Positions 41,930-51,707 are shown, numbered from the stretch's first letter. The stretch: 64,000 nucleotides of DNA from an uncultured Dorea sp. (GCA_910584095.1 CAJTYU010000007.1:53258-117257); one strand, 5' to 3'. Notes: a model not told the origin generated them from the sequence alone. Numbers and translations: made by a program.

Positions 41930-43849
41930 TTATTTTTTCTTATGGACATTGCGGATTGTCCTTTTCTTCTGTCTTAAACGGCCGCTCTGCCCTTGCTTTT
42001 CTGTCTTGTTCCCACGATGTGCGTTTTTCCCGGAATCCGCCCCGGCGCTGCCCTTTCTTGGGCGGATTAAACATTCCTTTCTAAATCCCGCCAAATCCAT
42101 ACGCCCGGTCTTCTTCAGCGCCTCTAAAACCAGATCATAGTTTTTCGGATCCCGGTACTGAATCAGCGCACGCTGCATGGCTTTCTCATGAGGATTCTTC
42201 GGCACATACACAGCCGACATATCCCGCGGGTCCAGCCCCGTATAATACATACAGGTGGAAAGTGTAGACGGGGTAGGGTAAAAGTCCTGAACCTGTTCCG
42301 GCATGTATCCAAACTCCCGCAGATGCTCCGCCATTCCGACTGCCTCCTTTAAGGTGGAACCCGGATGGGAAGACATCAGGTAAGGCACCAGATACTGCTC
42401 CTTCTTAAAGCTCCGATTGATCTGTTTATATTTTGCCGCAAACTGTTCGTATACCGCATATTCCGGCTTTCCCATCCTTAAGAGAACACGGTCCGACATG
42501 TGCTCCGGCGCTACTTTGAGCTGTCCGCTTACATGATATTTACACAGATCTCTTAGGAATCCGTCATCTGGATCAGCCATTACATAATCAAACCGGATGC
42601 CGGAACGGATAAACACTTTCTTAACGTCTTTTAATTTTCTCAATTTAGCCAAGAGCTCCCTGTAATCCCGATGACTGACCTTAAGATTACGGCAGGGCTT
42701 CGGAAACAGACACTGCCTGTTTTTACACACGCCCTTTGTCAGCTGCTTCTCACAGGAGGGCTCCCGAAAGTTAGCCGTAGGCCCGCCCACATCATGGATG
42801 TAACCCTTGAAATCCTTATCCCTCGTCATCTGCTCAGCCTCTTTTAGCAGCGACTCATGGCTCCTTGCCTGAATAATCCTTCCCTGATGGAAGGTCAAGG
42901 CACAGAAGCTGCAGCCGCCAAAGCATCCCCGACTGCTTATGAGACTGAATTTCACCTCTTGAACGGCGGGTACGCCGCCCTCTTTCTCATAAACCGGGTG
43001 GCAGGCTCTCTGATAGGGATACTCATATACCTGATCCATCTCTTCCTGCGTCAAAGGCTTCGCGGGCGGATTCTGCACCACAAATAAACGTTCCCCATAT
43101 GGCTCGATCAGCCTTTTTCCCGTATATGGATCTGTATTGCAGTACTGGGTGTAAAAGCTCTCCGCGTATATCCTCTTATCCCTCTGAATCTCTTCATAAG
43201 ACGGAAGCAGAATTCCGTCATAAACGCCCTCCGCATCCTTTGCCTTGTATACGGTACCGTCAATATAAGTAAGATCCTGAACGTCTATTCCCGAATCCAG
43301 CGCTTCTGCAATCTCTAAAATAGAACGTTCCCCCATTCCATAGGATATCAGATCCGCGCCTGAATCCAGCAGAACGGAACGTTTCAGTTTATCCGACCAA
43401 TAGTCGTAATGCGCCAGCCGCCTGAGACTGGCCTCTATTCCTCCGAGAATCACCGGCGTATGCTTATATACCTGCCGGATCAAATTCCCATACACCACCG
43501 CCGCATAATCCGGACGTCTTCCACACTTACCTCCTGGCGTATAAGCGTCCTGCCGCCTCCGCTTTTTGGATACAGTATAGTGGTTTACCATGGAATCCAT
43601 GTTTCCTGCCGACACCAGAAATCCGAGCCTTGGCTCCCCAAATACCATAATGCTGCTCTTATCCTTCCAGTCCGGCTGGGCGATAATTCCCACCTTATAA
43701 CCGTGGGCCTCCAGCACGCGGGTAATAACTGCATGTCCAAATGAGGGATGATCCACATAGGCATCCCCGGACACATAGACAAAATCTGTCTGCGTCCACC
43801 CCCGCTCTTCCATATCCTTTCTGCAGACCGGCAAAAAACCCCGGCTCAT
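41930..43849 (-). CDS. YgiQ-family radical SAM protein
   Basis: 639 residues of the UPF0313/YgiQ family: N-terminal cobalamin-binding-like region (FVYVSGDAYVDHPSFGHAVITRVLEAHGYKVGII), radical SAM core with GCFGGCSFCALTFHQGR near residue 310 (Cys-x3-Cys-x2-Cys cluster ligands) and a Lys/Arg-rich tail. Reaction unknown. Its ATG overlaps the stop of the HAD gene by 4 bp (ATGA) and uses AGGAGC, so translation is coupled. Confidence 0.93.
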   Translation of the reverse strand: MSRGFLPVCRKDMEERGWTQTDFVYVSGDAYVDHPSFGHAVITRVLEAHGYKVGIIAQPDWKDKSSIMVFGEPRLGFLVSAGNMDSMVNHYTVSKKRRRQDAYTPGGKCGRRPDYAAVVYGNLIRQVYKHTPVILGGIEASLRRLAHYDYWSDKLKRSVLLDSGADLISYGMGERSILEIAEALDSGIDVQDLTYIDGTVYKAKDAEGVYDGILLPSYEEIQRDKRIYAESFYTQYCNTDPYTGKRLIEPYGERLFVVQNPPAKPLTQEEMDQVYEYPYQRACHPVYEKEGGVPAVQEVKFSLISSRGCFGGCSFCALTFHQGRIIQARSHESLLKEAEQMTRDKDFKGYIHDVGGPTANFREPSCEKQLTKGVCKNRQCLFPKPCRNLKVSHRDYRELLAKLRKLKDVKKVFIRSGIRFDYVMADPDDGFLRDLCKYHVSGQLKVAPEHMSDRVLLRMGKPEYAVYEQFAAKYKQINRSFKKEQYLVPYLMSSHPGSTLKEAVGMAEHLREFGYMPEQVQDFYPTPSTLSTCMYYTGLDPRDMSAVYVPKNPHEKAMQRALIQYRDPKNYDLVLEALKKTGRMDLAGFRKECLIRPRKGSAGADSGKNAHRGNKTEKQGQSGRLRQKKRTIRNVHKKK

Positions 43850-44526
43850 ATATTGCTCCTGATTTCGTCATAATTATGTATATAGTAATCCGCCATACTC
43901 CGCTTCTTCTCATCTTGTATTCTTGAAGACAGATCATCTACTGCGCAGGTTCGCATCCCCGCATTCTTTCCGGCAAGGATTCCCATAGGCACGTCTTCAA
44001 ATACCAGACACCGGCAGGGCTCTATTCCAAGTTCCCCCGCAACCAGAAGATAAATATCCGGAGCCGGTTTCCCCCTCTCTACTTCACAGGAAGTATGGAT
44101 GGAATCAAAATATTTCTCAATATCCAGCGCCTTTAGGACAGCCTCCACAAGTTCCGTTCCATTGCTGGTAGCAATTCCAAGCTTCACCCCCCGTCCTTTC
44201 TGTTCCTCCAGAAATCCCCGGACGCCCTGTTTCAAGGATACCTCTGTCGTATATTTTTGAAAAGCCATCTTGGTCCACTCCGTCTTAATCCCTTCCGGCG
44301 ACTGGGTCAGCGTCGGAAAAGAATCCAGAAAAAGCTGTGCCGTCTCGGTAAAACTCATACCTTCCATTTTCTCGTAAAATCCCTCCGGCGGTTCCTCGAG
44401 ATGGTATTTCTTATAGAAATCCTGATCTACAGCCTCCCAGACCCACATGGAATCAATCAGCGTACCATCCATATCAAATATAATCGCGTCTATGTCTTCT
44501 AACATCCCTGTTTGTTTCTCTATCAT
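43846..44526 (-). CDS. HAD-superfamily hydrolase, beta-phosphoglucomutase-like
   Basis: 226-residue phosphatase/mutase with nucleophile motif IIFDMDGTLIDS (Asp18), GIATSNGT (motif II), GKPAPDIYLLVAGELG (motif III Lys) and VFEDVPMGILAGKNAG (motif IV). Helical cap inserted after motif I. Substrate likely a small phospho-metabolite. Overlaps both neighbours by 4 bp. Confidence 0.9.
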   Translation of the reverse strand: MIEKQTGMLEDIDAIIFDMDGTLIDSMWVWEAVDQDFYKKYHLEEPPEGFYEKMEGMSFTETAQLFLDSFPTLTQSPEGIKTEWTKMAFQKYTTEVSLKQGVRGFLEEQKGRGVKLGIATSNGTELVEAVLKALDIEKYFDSIHTSCEVERGKPAPDIYLLVAGELGIEPCRCLVFEDVPMGILAGKNAGMRTCAVDDLSSRIQDEKKRSMADYYIHNYDEIRSNI

Positions 44527-45233
44527 AATAAAAGCTCCATTTCTTCGTTTGTCAGTCTCCGGTATTCTCCTTCGGCCAGAGAGCTATCCAGCGTTAGAAC
44601 CCCAAATGTCTCCCTCTTCAGATACAAAACCTCCATCCCGACAGCCTGAAACATCCGTTTCACCTGATGATACTTTCCTTCCTGCAAGGTCAGGCGGATC
44701 TCAGAAATATCTCCCTGACGAATAATCCGAAGCGATGCCGGCATGGTCCATTCCTCCTGCCCTTCTCCGATATCAAGCCCCTCTCCAAACTGCATGACGG
44801 TATCCTCCGTCACAAAACCTTTCACCCTTGCATAATAAGTTTTATCCACATGCTTCTTCGGAGAAAGCAGCCTGTGAGCAAGCGCGCCGTCATTGGTAAG
44901 CAGAAGAAGTCCCACCGTATCCTTATCAAGCCTTCCCACCGGAGACAGATCCTTTCTCTTCCCGCTTTCCATCAAATCCAATACCGTCTTTTCCCGCTTA
45001 TCTGATCTTGCAGACACAACGCCCGCCGGTTTATTCAGCATATAGTATTCATACTGCGCATAAGAAATCGCCCTCCCCTCCAAGGCGACAAGAGCATTTC
45101 TTTCTTCCAACTTCGTGTCCGCACTCTTTTCCGTAATCCCGTTTACGGTAATTTTTCCCTGCCGGATCAGCCGTTTCACTTCTGTTCTGGTTCCGACGCC
45201 CATGTCAGCAAGGTATTTGTCTAAGCGAATCAT
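44523..45233 (-). CDS. RsuA-family 16S/23S rRNA pseudouridine synthase
   Basis: 236 residues: N-terminal S4 domain (MIRLDKYLADMGVGTRTEVKRLIRQGKITVNG) and RsuA-type catalytic domain with VGRLDKDTVGLLLLTNDGALAH (catalytic Asp) and GKYHQVKRMFQAVGMEVLYLKR. Acts on rRNA, exact site unknown. Third unit of the rsmF-rsuA-HAD-ygiQ run with overlapping genes. Confidence 0.93.
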   Translation of the reverse strand: MIRLDKYLADMGVGTRTEVKRLIRQGKITVNGITEKSADTKLEERNALVALEGRAISYAQYEYYMLNKPAGVVSARSDKREKTVLDLMESGKRKDLSPVGRLDKDTVGLLLLTNDGALAHRLLSPKKHVDKTYYARVKGFVTEDTVMQFGEGLDIGEGQEEWTMPASLRIIRQGDISEIRLTLQEGKYHQVKRMFQAVGMEVLYLKRETFGVLTLDSSLAEGEYRRLTNEEMELLL

Positions 45234-45266
45234 AACACCGAACCTTTCTATTCTTATACGCCGCCG

Positions 45267-46667
45267 CTAAGACTGCATCCGCCAGCCCGGAAGATATTTA
45301 TTCTTCAGCACTCCGCCGGAAACCTTTCCCCATCCTAACGGGTATTTGTCCACACAGACCAAATGCCACCCCTTTGCCTTATCCGATACCAGACTCTCCA
45401 CATTCAAGGTCTCTCCCTTCAAATAGCGGACAGTCCGTTCCTCCTCCGGCTTCAGAATAATCACCTCCGGATAGGAAGCGGCATCCAGACACATCGCCAG
45501 CGCCTGGCTTGGCTCAAACCGATTCTTTTTCAATTCACCCAGAAGAAGACCGGTTCTGAGGAATCGGAGACCTTCCAGAGAAGGAAGTTCCTCCGGCATA
45601 TAGTAAACTCGTCCGCCCTGAAGCTTGACCCGTCCTATATCAAATCCCCCTCCGGCTGCGTCCCAGTCAATCTTTGCAAGGAAATCTGACAATTCCTCCG
45701 GCAGTCTATTAGGTTTCCTTCTTTTTCTTACCGGAGGTTCCAGAAACCTTTCTTCCCTCTTTCTCAGCAAGGCAAGATAATGTCCCTCTCCCTGCATCCT
45801 GTGCGGAAATATCCGGACTGTTTTTTTCAAATCCGGAAACTCCCTGTCCGGATACTCTTCCGGCCTTCCCTCTGCAAAGCCCTCGTAGGGCCGAATCTTT
45901 TCTATGGTAAATTCTGGAAACTGTTCAAGCAGCCATCCAATCGTCCCCTCGTTCTCCAATCCGTCAAAGGTACAGGTCGAATACATTAGATACCCTCCCG
46001 GACGAAGCATCCCGGCCGCCTGAAGAACAATGCTCCGCTGAAGCTTAGAGAAAAACTCTGGCCCGTGCTCCTTCCAAGCCTTTACCATCTTCTTATCCTT
46101 TCGGAACATTCCTTCTCCGGAACAAGGCGCGTCAATCAAAATCTTATCAAAATACTCCGGAAAATACCCGGCAAGTCTTCCCGGCTCTTCGCTGAGCACC
46201 AATGCATTGCCGATGCCAAAAAGCTCTATATTCTTAAGAAGCCCCTTTGCCCTTGAACTGCTGATATCATTTGCCGCCAGAAGTCCTCTGCCTTTAAGCC
46301 CCGCCCCCAGTTCCGTCGCCTTGCCGCCCGGCGCCGCGCAGATATCCAACACCTTATCTCCCGGTTCTATGGGAAGTCGGTCTGCCGGAGTCATGGCGCT
46401 GGGCTCCTGAAGGTAGTACAGCCCGGCAAAATAATACGGATGCTTGGCGGGAGATACTTTTTCTCCATCGTAATAAAAGCCATTGTCAATCCACGGGATA
46501 GGACGAAGCGCAAAAGGACAAATCCTGACAAATTCCTCCACAGATATCTTCTTTGTATTCACACGCAGCCCGTAATACCGCGGTTCCTCATAGCAGGCAG
46601 TATAATTCTCATACTCATCACCCAGAAGTCTTCTCATCTTAACTTCAAATTCTTCCGGCAAATACAT
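45267..46667 (-). CDS. rRNA m5C methyltransferase, RsmB/RsmF family
   Basis: 466 residues. SAM-dependent cytosine-C5 methyltransferase: DICAAPGGKATELGAGLKG (SAM site), DAPCSGEGMFRKD and STCTFDGLENEG (the two catalytic cysteines), then a C-terminal PUA-like region (about 320-466) as in RsmF. Start at ATG 46667 (MYLPEEFE) after GGAGGAAG; the in-frame upstream ATG lacks support. Own promoter at 46701-46729. The position methylated is not deducible. Confidence 0.93.
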   Translation of the reverse strand: MYLPEEFEVKMRRLLGDEYENYTACYEEPRYYGLRVNTKKISVEEFVRICPFALRPIPWIDNGFYYDGEKVSPAKHPYYFAGLYYLQEPSAMTPADRLPIEPGDKVLDICAAPGGKATELGAGLKGRGLLAANDISSSRAKGLLKNIELFGIGNALVLSEEPGRLAGYFPEYFDKILIDAPCSGEGMFRKDKKMVKAWKEHGPEFFSKLQRSIVLQAAGMLRPGGYLMYSTCTFDGLENEGTIGWLLEQFPEFTIEKIRPYEGFAEGRPEEYPDREFPDLKKTVRIFPHRMQGEGHYLALLRKREERFLEPPVRKRRKPNRLPEELSDFLAKIDWDAAGGGFDIGRVKLQGGRVYYMPEELPSLEGLRFLRTGLLLGELKKNRFEPSQALAMCLDAASYPEVIILKPEEERTVRYLKGETLNVESLVSDKAKGWHLVCVDKYPLGWGKVSGGVLKNKYLPGWRMQS

Positions 46668-46700
46668 ACGGCTTCCTCCATCCAATTACATTATCTTCAT

Positions 46701-46729
46701 ATTATACCTTATATATAATAATATTTCAA
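46701..46729 (-). promoter_or_regulatory. Sigma-A promoter of rsmF-rsuA-HAD-ygiQ
   Basis: Minus strand TTGAAA (46724-46729), 17 bp, TATAAT (46701-46706). The -35 lies in the last codons of the M23 peptidase gene. Confidence 0.7.
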
Positions 46730-47416
46730 CTTTTTGTCTTCTAACGCAAGCAGTACATAATAGGGATTGACACTGGTTTCTTCCCCTTCCTCAAAACTGT
46801 AAATGCCAAGATGAAGATGAACCGGAAACTGGCCTGTCGTCCCTTCCTCCCCATAGCCGGAATCTCCCATAAATCCAAGAAACTGACCCGCCATCACAAA
46901 ATCCCCTTCTTTAATATCGGCATAGGATTCCAGATGCGCATAATAGAAGTACACTCCGGAAGGGGATGTGATCCCAATCCGGTAACCGCCCTTTTCCAGC
47001 CATCCCAGATTCGTGATCGTTCCATCACTGATGCTGATCACCGGATAAATCCCCCTCTCATCCCTGTCAGCCATGATGTCCGTCCCTTCATGAACTCCCT
47101 TTCCTTTATAACTGCGCTCGCCCATCCAAGAATCCACATAAGAGGTTCCAAGAGAATCATCCGCTTCCGACAAGGGAATAGGAAAATACCGGATATCCTT
47201 TTCCACTGCCGACAGAAAGGAAAGACAGGTCTCTGGTAAGCCTTCCCTGTCTTTTCGCATCGTATCGCTATAAAATTCTGCCCGGAACTGCTCATTGCCG
47301 ACGCTTTCCGCCTCAAGTCTCTTTTCCAGCGCCATCTCATACATCCTATGCTGGAATAAAACGCTGAACATAGAAAGCAGAAGCACAAGAATCAAGTAAT
47401 TCTTCAAACGTCTCAT
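46709..47416 (-). CDS. M23-family metallopeptidase, membrane-anchored
   Basis: 235 residues. An N-terminal signal anchor (about 7-21) leads to an extracellular LytM/M23 domain: zinc ligands in VHEGTDIMADRDE and FPVHLHLGIYS, plus YYAHLESYADIKEGD. Probably cuts peptidoglycan cross-bridges, perhaps in growth or sporulation. It lies 35 bp after pepD on the same strand; AGGAAG ribosome-binding site. Confidence 0.9.
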   Translation of the reverse strand: MRRLKNYLILVLLLSMFSVLFQHRMYEMALEKRLEAESVGNEQFRAEFYSDTMRKDREGLPETCLSFLSAVEKDIRYFPIPLSEADDSLGTSYVDSWMGERSYKGKGVHEGTDIMADRDERGIYPVISISDGTITNLGWLEKGGYRIGITSPSGVYFYYAHLESYADIKEGDFVMAGQFLGFMGDSGYGEEGTTGQFPVHLHLGIYSFEEGEETSVNPYYVLLALEDKKLKYYYI

Positions 47417-47451
47417 ATAACTACTTCCTGCATTTTGTATTACTATATGAG

Positions 47452-48894
47452 CTATCTTGCCGCTTTCAGAACCTCCAGCAGATAGTTGTAGCTCCGTTTT
47501 ACCGATTCAATATTCATACGCTCATTGACAGAATGAACGTCCAAAAGCTCCGGTCCAAAGGAAATACAGTCAAGCTCAGGCTTCTTGCCAACAAACAAAC
47601 CGCATTCCAGCCCCGCATGAATCGTCATCACCTGCGGTTTCTCCCCATACAGCTTCTGATATACCTCCGCCATAATCTCACGGAGTCTGGAATCCTTACG
47701 ATAATTCCAAGCCGGATACTCATCCCTTGCCTCCCCTTCTGCGCCTATAAGCTCTGCAAGGGCGTATAATCGCTCCTTTAACTCTGCTTTTCTTGATTCT
47801 ACAGAACTTCTTACAAGATGGGAGACAGAAACTGCCTCATCTGTCGTCTGAATCACTCCGGCATTAAGCGACGTCTCCACTTGTCCTTCAATCTGTCGTT
47901 CAAAACCAATTACACCGTTTGGCATTGCGGTGATATAAGAAATGACCCGATACGTATCCTGTTCCGTAAATGCCTGTTCCGCTTTATCTTCTTTTACATT
48001 CATAAACAATTCCGGCTCATCACCGCCAAATTCGGCTTTCCAGATTTCCTCCATTTCACAAATCAAATTCCTGCATGTTTCCTTATCCTCAGGCGAAACA
48101 ACCATCTTGGCTCTGCACTCCATGGCTATCACGTTATCCGCGCTGCCCCCGGCAATATCTGCCAGCCGAAACGGCATCTGCCCGCGCAGATGATTCAGAA
48201 GCCTGCCCATTAAAACATGGGCGTTGCCTCTCTGCTTATGGATTTCACAGCCGGAATGCCCTCCTGTAAGCCCGCCTATGACAATCTGAAACGCTTCCCC
48301 CTCTGCCTTCTCATAAGAAATCGGAATACTGGTATCAAAACGAAACCCTCCGGCACAGCCCGCGGTAAGTATCCCTTCCTCCTCCGAATCGATATTAATC
48401 AGCATCTTTCCCGTAAGGCAGTCCATATCCAGCGCATTCGCGCCGCCCATTCCCACTTCCTCATCACTCGTAAAAAGAGCTTCCACCGGCGGATGGGGTA
48501 TCTCTTCACTGTCAAGGACTGCAAGCATCATCGCCACGGCAATCCCGTCATCGCCGCCGAGAGTCGTGTTCTTTGCCGTCACATAGCCGTCCTGAATTTC
48601 CAATTCCAATCCGTCCTTCTTAAAATCATGTAAGGAACCTGCAGCCTTCTCGCACACCATGTCCAGATGTCCCTGTAAGATAATTGTCTCCGAATCTTCA
48701 TACCCTTCCGTTCCCGGTTTCCGTATAATCACATTATCCGCTTCATCCTGAATTACCTCTAAATTCCGTTCCTTAGCAAAATTCACACAATAATCGCTGA
48801 TTTCTTTCGTATTGAAAGATCCATGGGGAATCATGCATATCTCCTCAAAAAACTTAAATACCTGTTTTGGTTCCAGTTCACTTAATACTGCCAT
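47452..48894 (-). CDS. pepD: Aminoacyl-histidine dipeptidase (PepD)
   Basis: M20-family zinc dipeptidase cleaving Xaa-His dipeptides. 480 residues with metal ligands in ILQGHLDMVCEK, NTTLGGDDGIAVAMMLAVLD and TSDEEVGMGGAN, then a dimerisation/lid insert (about 190-400) and HAGLECGLF near the end. AAAAGGAGAG ribosome-binding site. Divergent from ylbJ, 82 bp apart; no clear promoter read there. Confidence 0.93.
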   Translation of the reverse strand: MAVLSELEPKQVFKFFEEICMIPHGSFNTKEISDYCVNFAKERNLEVIQDEADNVIIRKPGTEGYEDSETIILQGHLDMVCEKAAGSLHDFKKDGLELEIQDGYVTAKNTTLGGDDGIAVAMMLAVLDSEEIPHPPVEALFTSDEEVGMGGANALDMDCLTGKMLINIDSEEEGILTAGCAGGFRFDTSIPISYEKAEGEAFQIVIGGLTGGHSGCEIHKQRGNAHVLMGRLLNHLRGQMPFRLADIAGGSADNVIAMECRAKMVVSPEDKETCRNLICEMEEIWKAEFGGDEPELFMNVKEDKAEQAFTEQDTYRVISYITAMPNGVIGFERQIEGQVETSLNAGVIQTTDEAVSVSHLVRSSVESRKAELKERLYALAELIGAEGEARDEYPAWNYRKDSRLREIMAEVYQKLYGEKPQVMTIHAGLECGLFVGKKPELDCISFGPELLDVHSVNERMNIESVKRSYNYLLEVLKAAR

Positions 48895-48976
48895 TTTAAA
48901 CTCTCCTTTTTATTTCATAAACATCTAACCCGCCGCGTAGATTATTAGAGAAAAACTAAGCTTTAAGGATACGCTT

Positions 48977-49936
48977 ATGCGCAGATCACTTTCCTCTTGT
49001 TTTATGCTGCTTTTATTTTCCGCCTTTCTCCTATATAAAAACGACGTTATCAACGGCGCTTCTGAGGGCCTGCTTCTGTGGTACCGCTTTGTGCTGCCTT
49101 CCCTGCTTCCCTTTATGGTCCTTGTAAATATCATGATACGCACAGACGCCGTTTCCCTTCCCGCAAGGCTGCTCGGCCCTTTGATGAAGATCTTTCCGGG
49201 CGTATCCTCTGCAGGCTCCTTTGCAGTCCTTTCCGGCTTTTTATGCGGATATCCCATGGGAGCAAAAGTCTCCGCAGACCTTGTATCAAGGCGCCAGATT
49301 TCCTATACCGAAGGTTCCTATCTGTTATCTTTCTGCAACAATACCAGTCCCATGTTTATACTGGGTGTCCTGCTGCTAAAATTCATTCCGGAAAAAGAGC
49401 TTCACCTCCCTCTTTTTCTGATACTTTTTCTATCGCCTCTGCTCTGCGGACAGTTTTTTCGTATTTATTATACGCATAAAGCTCCGGCCTCATTCAACGG
49501 CAGTTATTCCTCGGCAAAGCCGGTCCCCTCCTGCGGGCAGACCAGTTTCGCTGCAATGATAGACACCTGCCTTATGGACAGCTTCTATGCGATTGTAAAG
49601 GTCGGCCTATATATGATGCTTTTTTCCATCTTAATCCGGCTGTCCGCAAGCCTGCTTCCCGGCCGCGGCCTTGCGAAAACCCTATTCCTTTCTTCATTAG
49701 AAATTACAACAGGCCTGTCCCTGCTGGCAGAACTTGAGATTCCTGCCATGTACCGCTGCATACTGCTGATGGCCGCAGCCTCCTTCGGCGGATTCTGCGC
49801 CATTTTCCAGACCTCCTCTATGATTCAGGAATCCGGACTTAAAATCCTTCCATACATCGCAGAAAAGCTGATTACCTCTATGGCAACCAGCTTACTTACC
49901 TATCTATACCTGTGCATATCCCACGTCCCGGTCTAA
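48977..49936 (+). CDS. ylbJ: YlbJ-like sporulation membrane protein
   Basis: 319 residues, about eight membrane helices, with the nucleoside-recognition (Gate) motif LLPFMVLVNIMIR and GFLCGYPMGAKVSADLVSRRQISYTEGSYLLSFCNNTSPMFI. In Bacillus YlbJ is needed for sporulation and its gene follows ylbH (rsmD) and ylbI (coaD), which also lie next to it here but on the opposite strand. The organism may therefore sporulate, though no sporulation gene cluster is visible. Confidence 0.85.
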   Translation: MRRSLSSCFMLLLFSAFLLYKNDVINGASEGLLLWYRFVLPSLLPFMVLVNIMIRTDAVSLPARLLGPLMKIFPGVSSAGSFAVLSGFLCGYPMGAKVSADLVSRRQISYTEGSYLLSFCNNTSPMFILGVLLLKFIPEKELHLPLFLILFLSPLLCGQFFRIYYTHKAPASFNGSYSSAKPVPSCGQTSFAAMIDTCLMDSFYAIVKVGLYMMLFSILIRLSASLLPGRGLAKTLFLSSLEITTGLSLLAELEIPAMYRCILLMAAASFGGFCAIFQTSSMIQESGLKILPYIAEKLITSMATSLLTYLYLCISHVPV

Positions 49937-49944
49937 AAGAACGG

Positions 49945-50565
49945 CTAAATCTGTTCCAGACCTCCTCCGGATAAATCGATCTCGCCTGTCATACCGAAAT
50001 CTTCTTCCACAGTTGGTGCAGGCGGCTCTGGAATCTCTAATTCAGAACGATTGTTGCGCACCATATCATAACTTTCCTGAAGAGTATTCAGCAGAGCGTC
50101 ATACTTGGCTGTATAATTATCCAGCGTATGCCCGATGATATTCTCCGCGTTGGCAAGAAGCTCGTCCGTATACTGAACCGCCCCGATACGGATATCGTTG
50201 GCATCGCTTGTAGCGCTGTCAAGGATCTGCTGCGCCTGCTCCGTTGCCGCGGTAACAATCTCGTTGGCCTGCGCATATGCCTGCTGCATAATCTCATGCT
50301 CGCTCACAAGCTCGTTCGTATGAATCTGCGCCTCCTGAATCATATTGTCAGCCTTCGCCTGCGCGTCGGCAAGAATCGCGTCCTTATTTGCAATGATCTT
50401 CTGATAACGCTTAATCTCATCCGGCGCCTTCATCCGAAGTTCTCTAAGAAGCTCATCCAACTGATCTTTATTTACAATAATCTTGGACGTAGACAAAGGC
50501 TGAAACTTGCAGGAGTCGATATACTCCTCAATTTCTTCGATAATCTGTTCAATACGGCTGCTCAT
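49945..50565 (-). CDS. Coiled-coil protein, V-ATPase subunit E/DivIVA-like pattern
   Basis: 206 residues: N-terminal helix (SSRIEQIIEEIEEYIDSC), a long coiled coil (about 45-175: DAQAKADNMIQEAQIHTNELVSEHE...) and an acidic Gly/Pro-rich tail. Such proteins are often labelled ATPase in clostridia, but there is no nucleotide-binding motif. The gene is 3 bp after coaD, so co-transcribed with rsmD-coaD. DivIVA-like scaffolding is possible; function unproven. Confidence 0.7.
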   Translation of the reverse strand: MSSRIEQIIEEIEEYIDSCKFQPLSTSKIIVNKDQLDELLRELRMKAPDEIKRYQKIIANKDAILADAQAKADNMIQEAQIHTNELVSEHEIMQQAYAQANEIVTAATEQAQQILDSATSDANDIRIGAVQYTDELLANAENIIGHTLDNYTAKYDALLNTLQESYDMVRNNRSELEIPEPPAPTVEEDFGMTGEIDLSGGGLEQI

Positions 50566-50568
50566 AAT

Positions 50569-51057
50569 TTACACTCTCCTTCTTTCATCCATCTTCTCTT
50601 GTATTTTCTGTTCCACCATCTTCGGCACGAACTGTGAAATGTCCCCTCCAAAAGCCGCTACTTCCTTCACTATCGTAGAACTTAAATAAGAATATTCTAA
50701 CCCGGTAGTAAGAAAAATAGTCTCCACACTTTCCGCAAGCTTGTGGTTCGTCTGCGCCATCTGCAGCTCACTCTCAAAATCCGTAACTGCACGCAGTCCG
50801 CGAATCACCACATCCGCTTCCCTTCTCTTCGCGAAATCAACCAACAGTCCCTCAAAGGCTTCTACCTTCACATTATGATAATCCTTTGTGACCTCTTCTA
50901 ACATTCTAACACGTTCTTCTAATGAAAACAACGGACTTTTCGCATTATTCTTTAATACTCCGATAATTAATTCTTCCGTAAGCTGTGCGGCACGGCCGAT
51001 AATATCCAGATGCCCATAGGTTACCGGGTCAAAGCTCCCGGGATAAACTGCCCTCAT
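50569..51057 (-). CDS. coaD: Phosphopantetheine adenylyltransferase
   Basis: Fourth CoA step: 4'-phosphopantetheine + ATP to dephospho-CoA. 162 residues with AVYPGSFDPVTYGHLDII (nucleotidyl-transfer HxGH-like motif), VIRGLRAVTDFESELQMAQTN and YSYLSSTIVKEVAAFGGD. Start overlaps the rsmD stop by 4 bp (ATGA). Confidence 0.97.
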   Translation of the reverse strand: MRAVYPGSFDPVTYGHLDIIGRAAQLTEELIIGVLKNNAKSPLFSLEERVRMLEEVTKDYHNVKVEAFEGLLVDFAKRREADVVIRGLRAVTDFESELQMAQTNHKLAESVETIFLTTGLEYSYLSSTIVKEVAAFGGDISQFVPKMVEQKIQEKMDERRRV

Positions 51058-51617
51058 CGCGGTTCCTCCGATTCCATCTCTATAAATACATGCTTATTCG
51101 TCTTATACCTTTTCTCCTTCACAAGACTGTATCCAAGGGATGAAAGATAATCAAAGTCTGTCTCCAAAGCCGCTTCCACAATAATCATCCCGTCATCCTT
51201 CAAAAGTCCGAACTCTCCAATCAGCTTCAAGGTTCTGTTCTCAAACCCTCCCTGGTAAGGCGGATCCATAAAAATATAGTCAAACTTTCTTCCACTCAGC
51301 CGGCCCAGTCCGGAATATATGTCTGCCTGAATCAGTTCCGCATGTTCCGCAAGACTAGCCGCCTTAAGGTTCTTAGCGATCACCTCAGCGGCGCCCCGGC
51401 TCTTCTCAATAAACACCGCGCTCTTCGCTCCCCGGCTAAGGGCTTCAATGCCAATACCGCCGCTTCCCGCAAACAGATCCAGAAATTCACAGTCTGCAAT
51501 CCACGGGTCAATCATATTGAACAGCGTCTCTTTAATCCGGTCCGCAGTAGGCCTTGTCATGGACCCCTTCAGAGTCTTCAACTGTATTCTCTTCGCACTT
51601 CCGGCAATAACACGCAT
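51054..51617 (-). CDS. rsmD: 16S rRNA (guanine966-N2)-methyltransferase
   Basis: SAM-dependent methylation of 16S rRNA G966. 187 residues: GSAKRIQLKTLKGSMTRPTADRIKETLFNM, SAM motif DLFAGSGGIGIEALSRGA and catalytic DPPYQGG. First gene of rsmD-coaD-coiled-coil unit, preceded by a consensus promoter. Confidence 0.95.
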   Translation of the reverse strand: MRVIAGSAKRIQLKTLKGSMTRPTADRIKETLFNMIDPWIADCEFLDLFAGSGGIGIEALSRGAKSAVFIEKSRGAAEVIAKNLKAASLAEHAELIQADIYSGLGRLSGRKFDYIFMDPPYQGGFENRTLKLIGEFGLLKDDGMIIVEAALETDFDYLSSLGYSLVKEKRYKTNKHVFIEMESEEPR

Positions 51618-51657
51618 CCTATAAACTCCCTGTAAACATAATACTTTTACCTAATTC

Positions 51658-51686
51658 ATTATAAAGACAGGATAAGCAAATGTCAA
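51658..51686 (-). promoter_or_regulatory. Consensus sigma-A promoter of rsmD-coaD
   Basis: Minus strand TTGACA (51681-51686), 17 bp, TATAAT (51658-51663); about 40 bp before the rsmD ATG. Confidence 0.85.
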
Positions 51687-51707
51687 CCAGATTTCAAATA
51701 TATAAAA

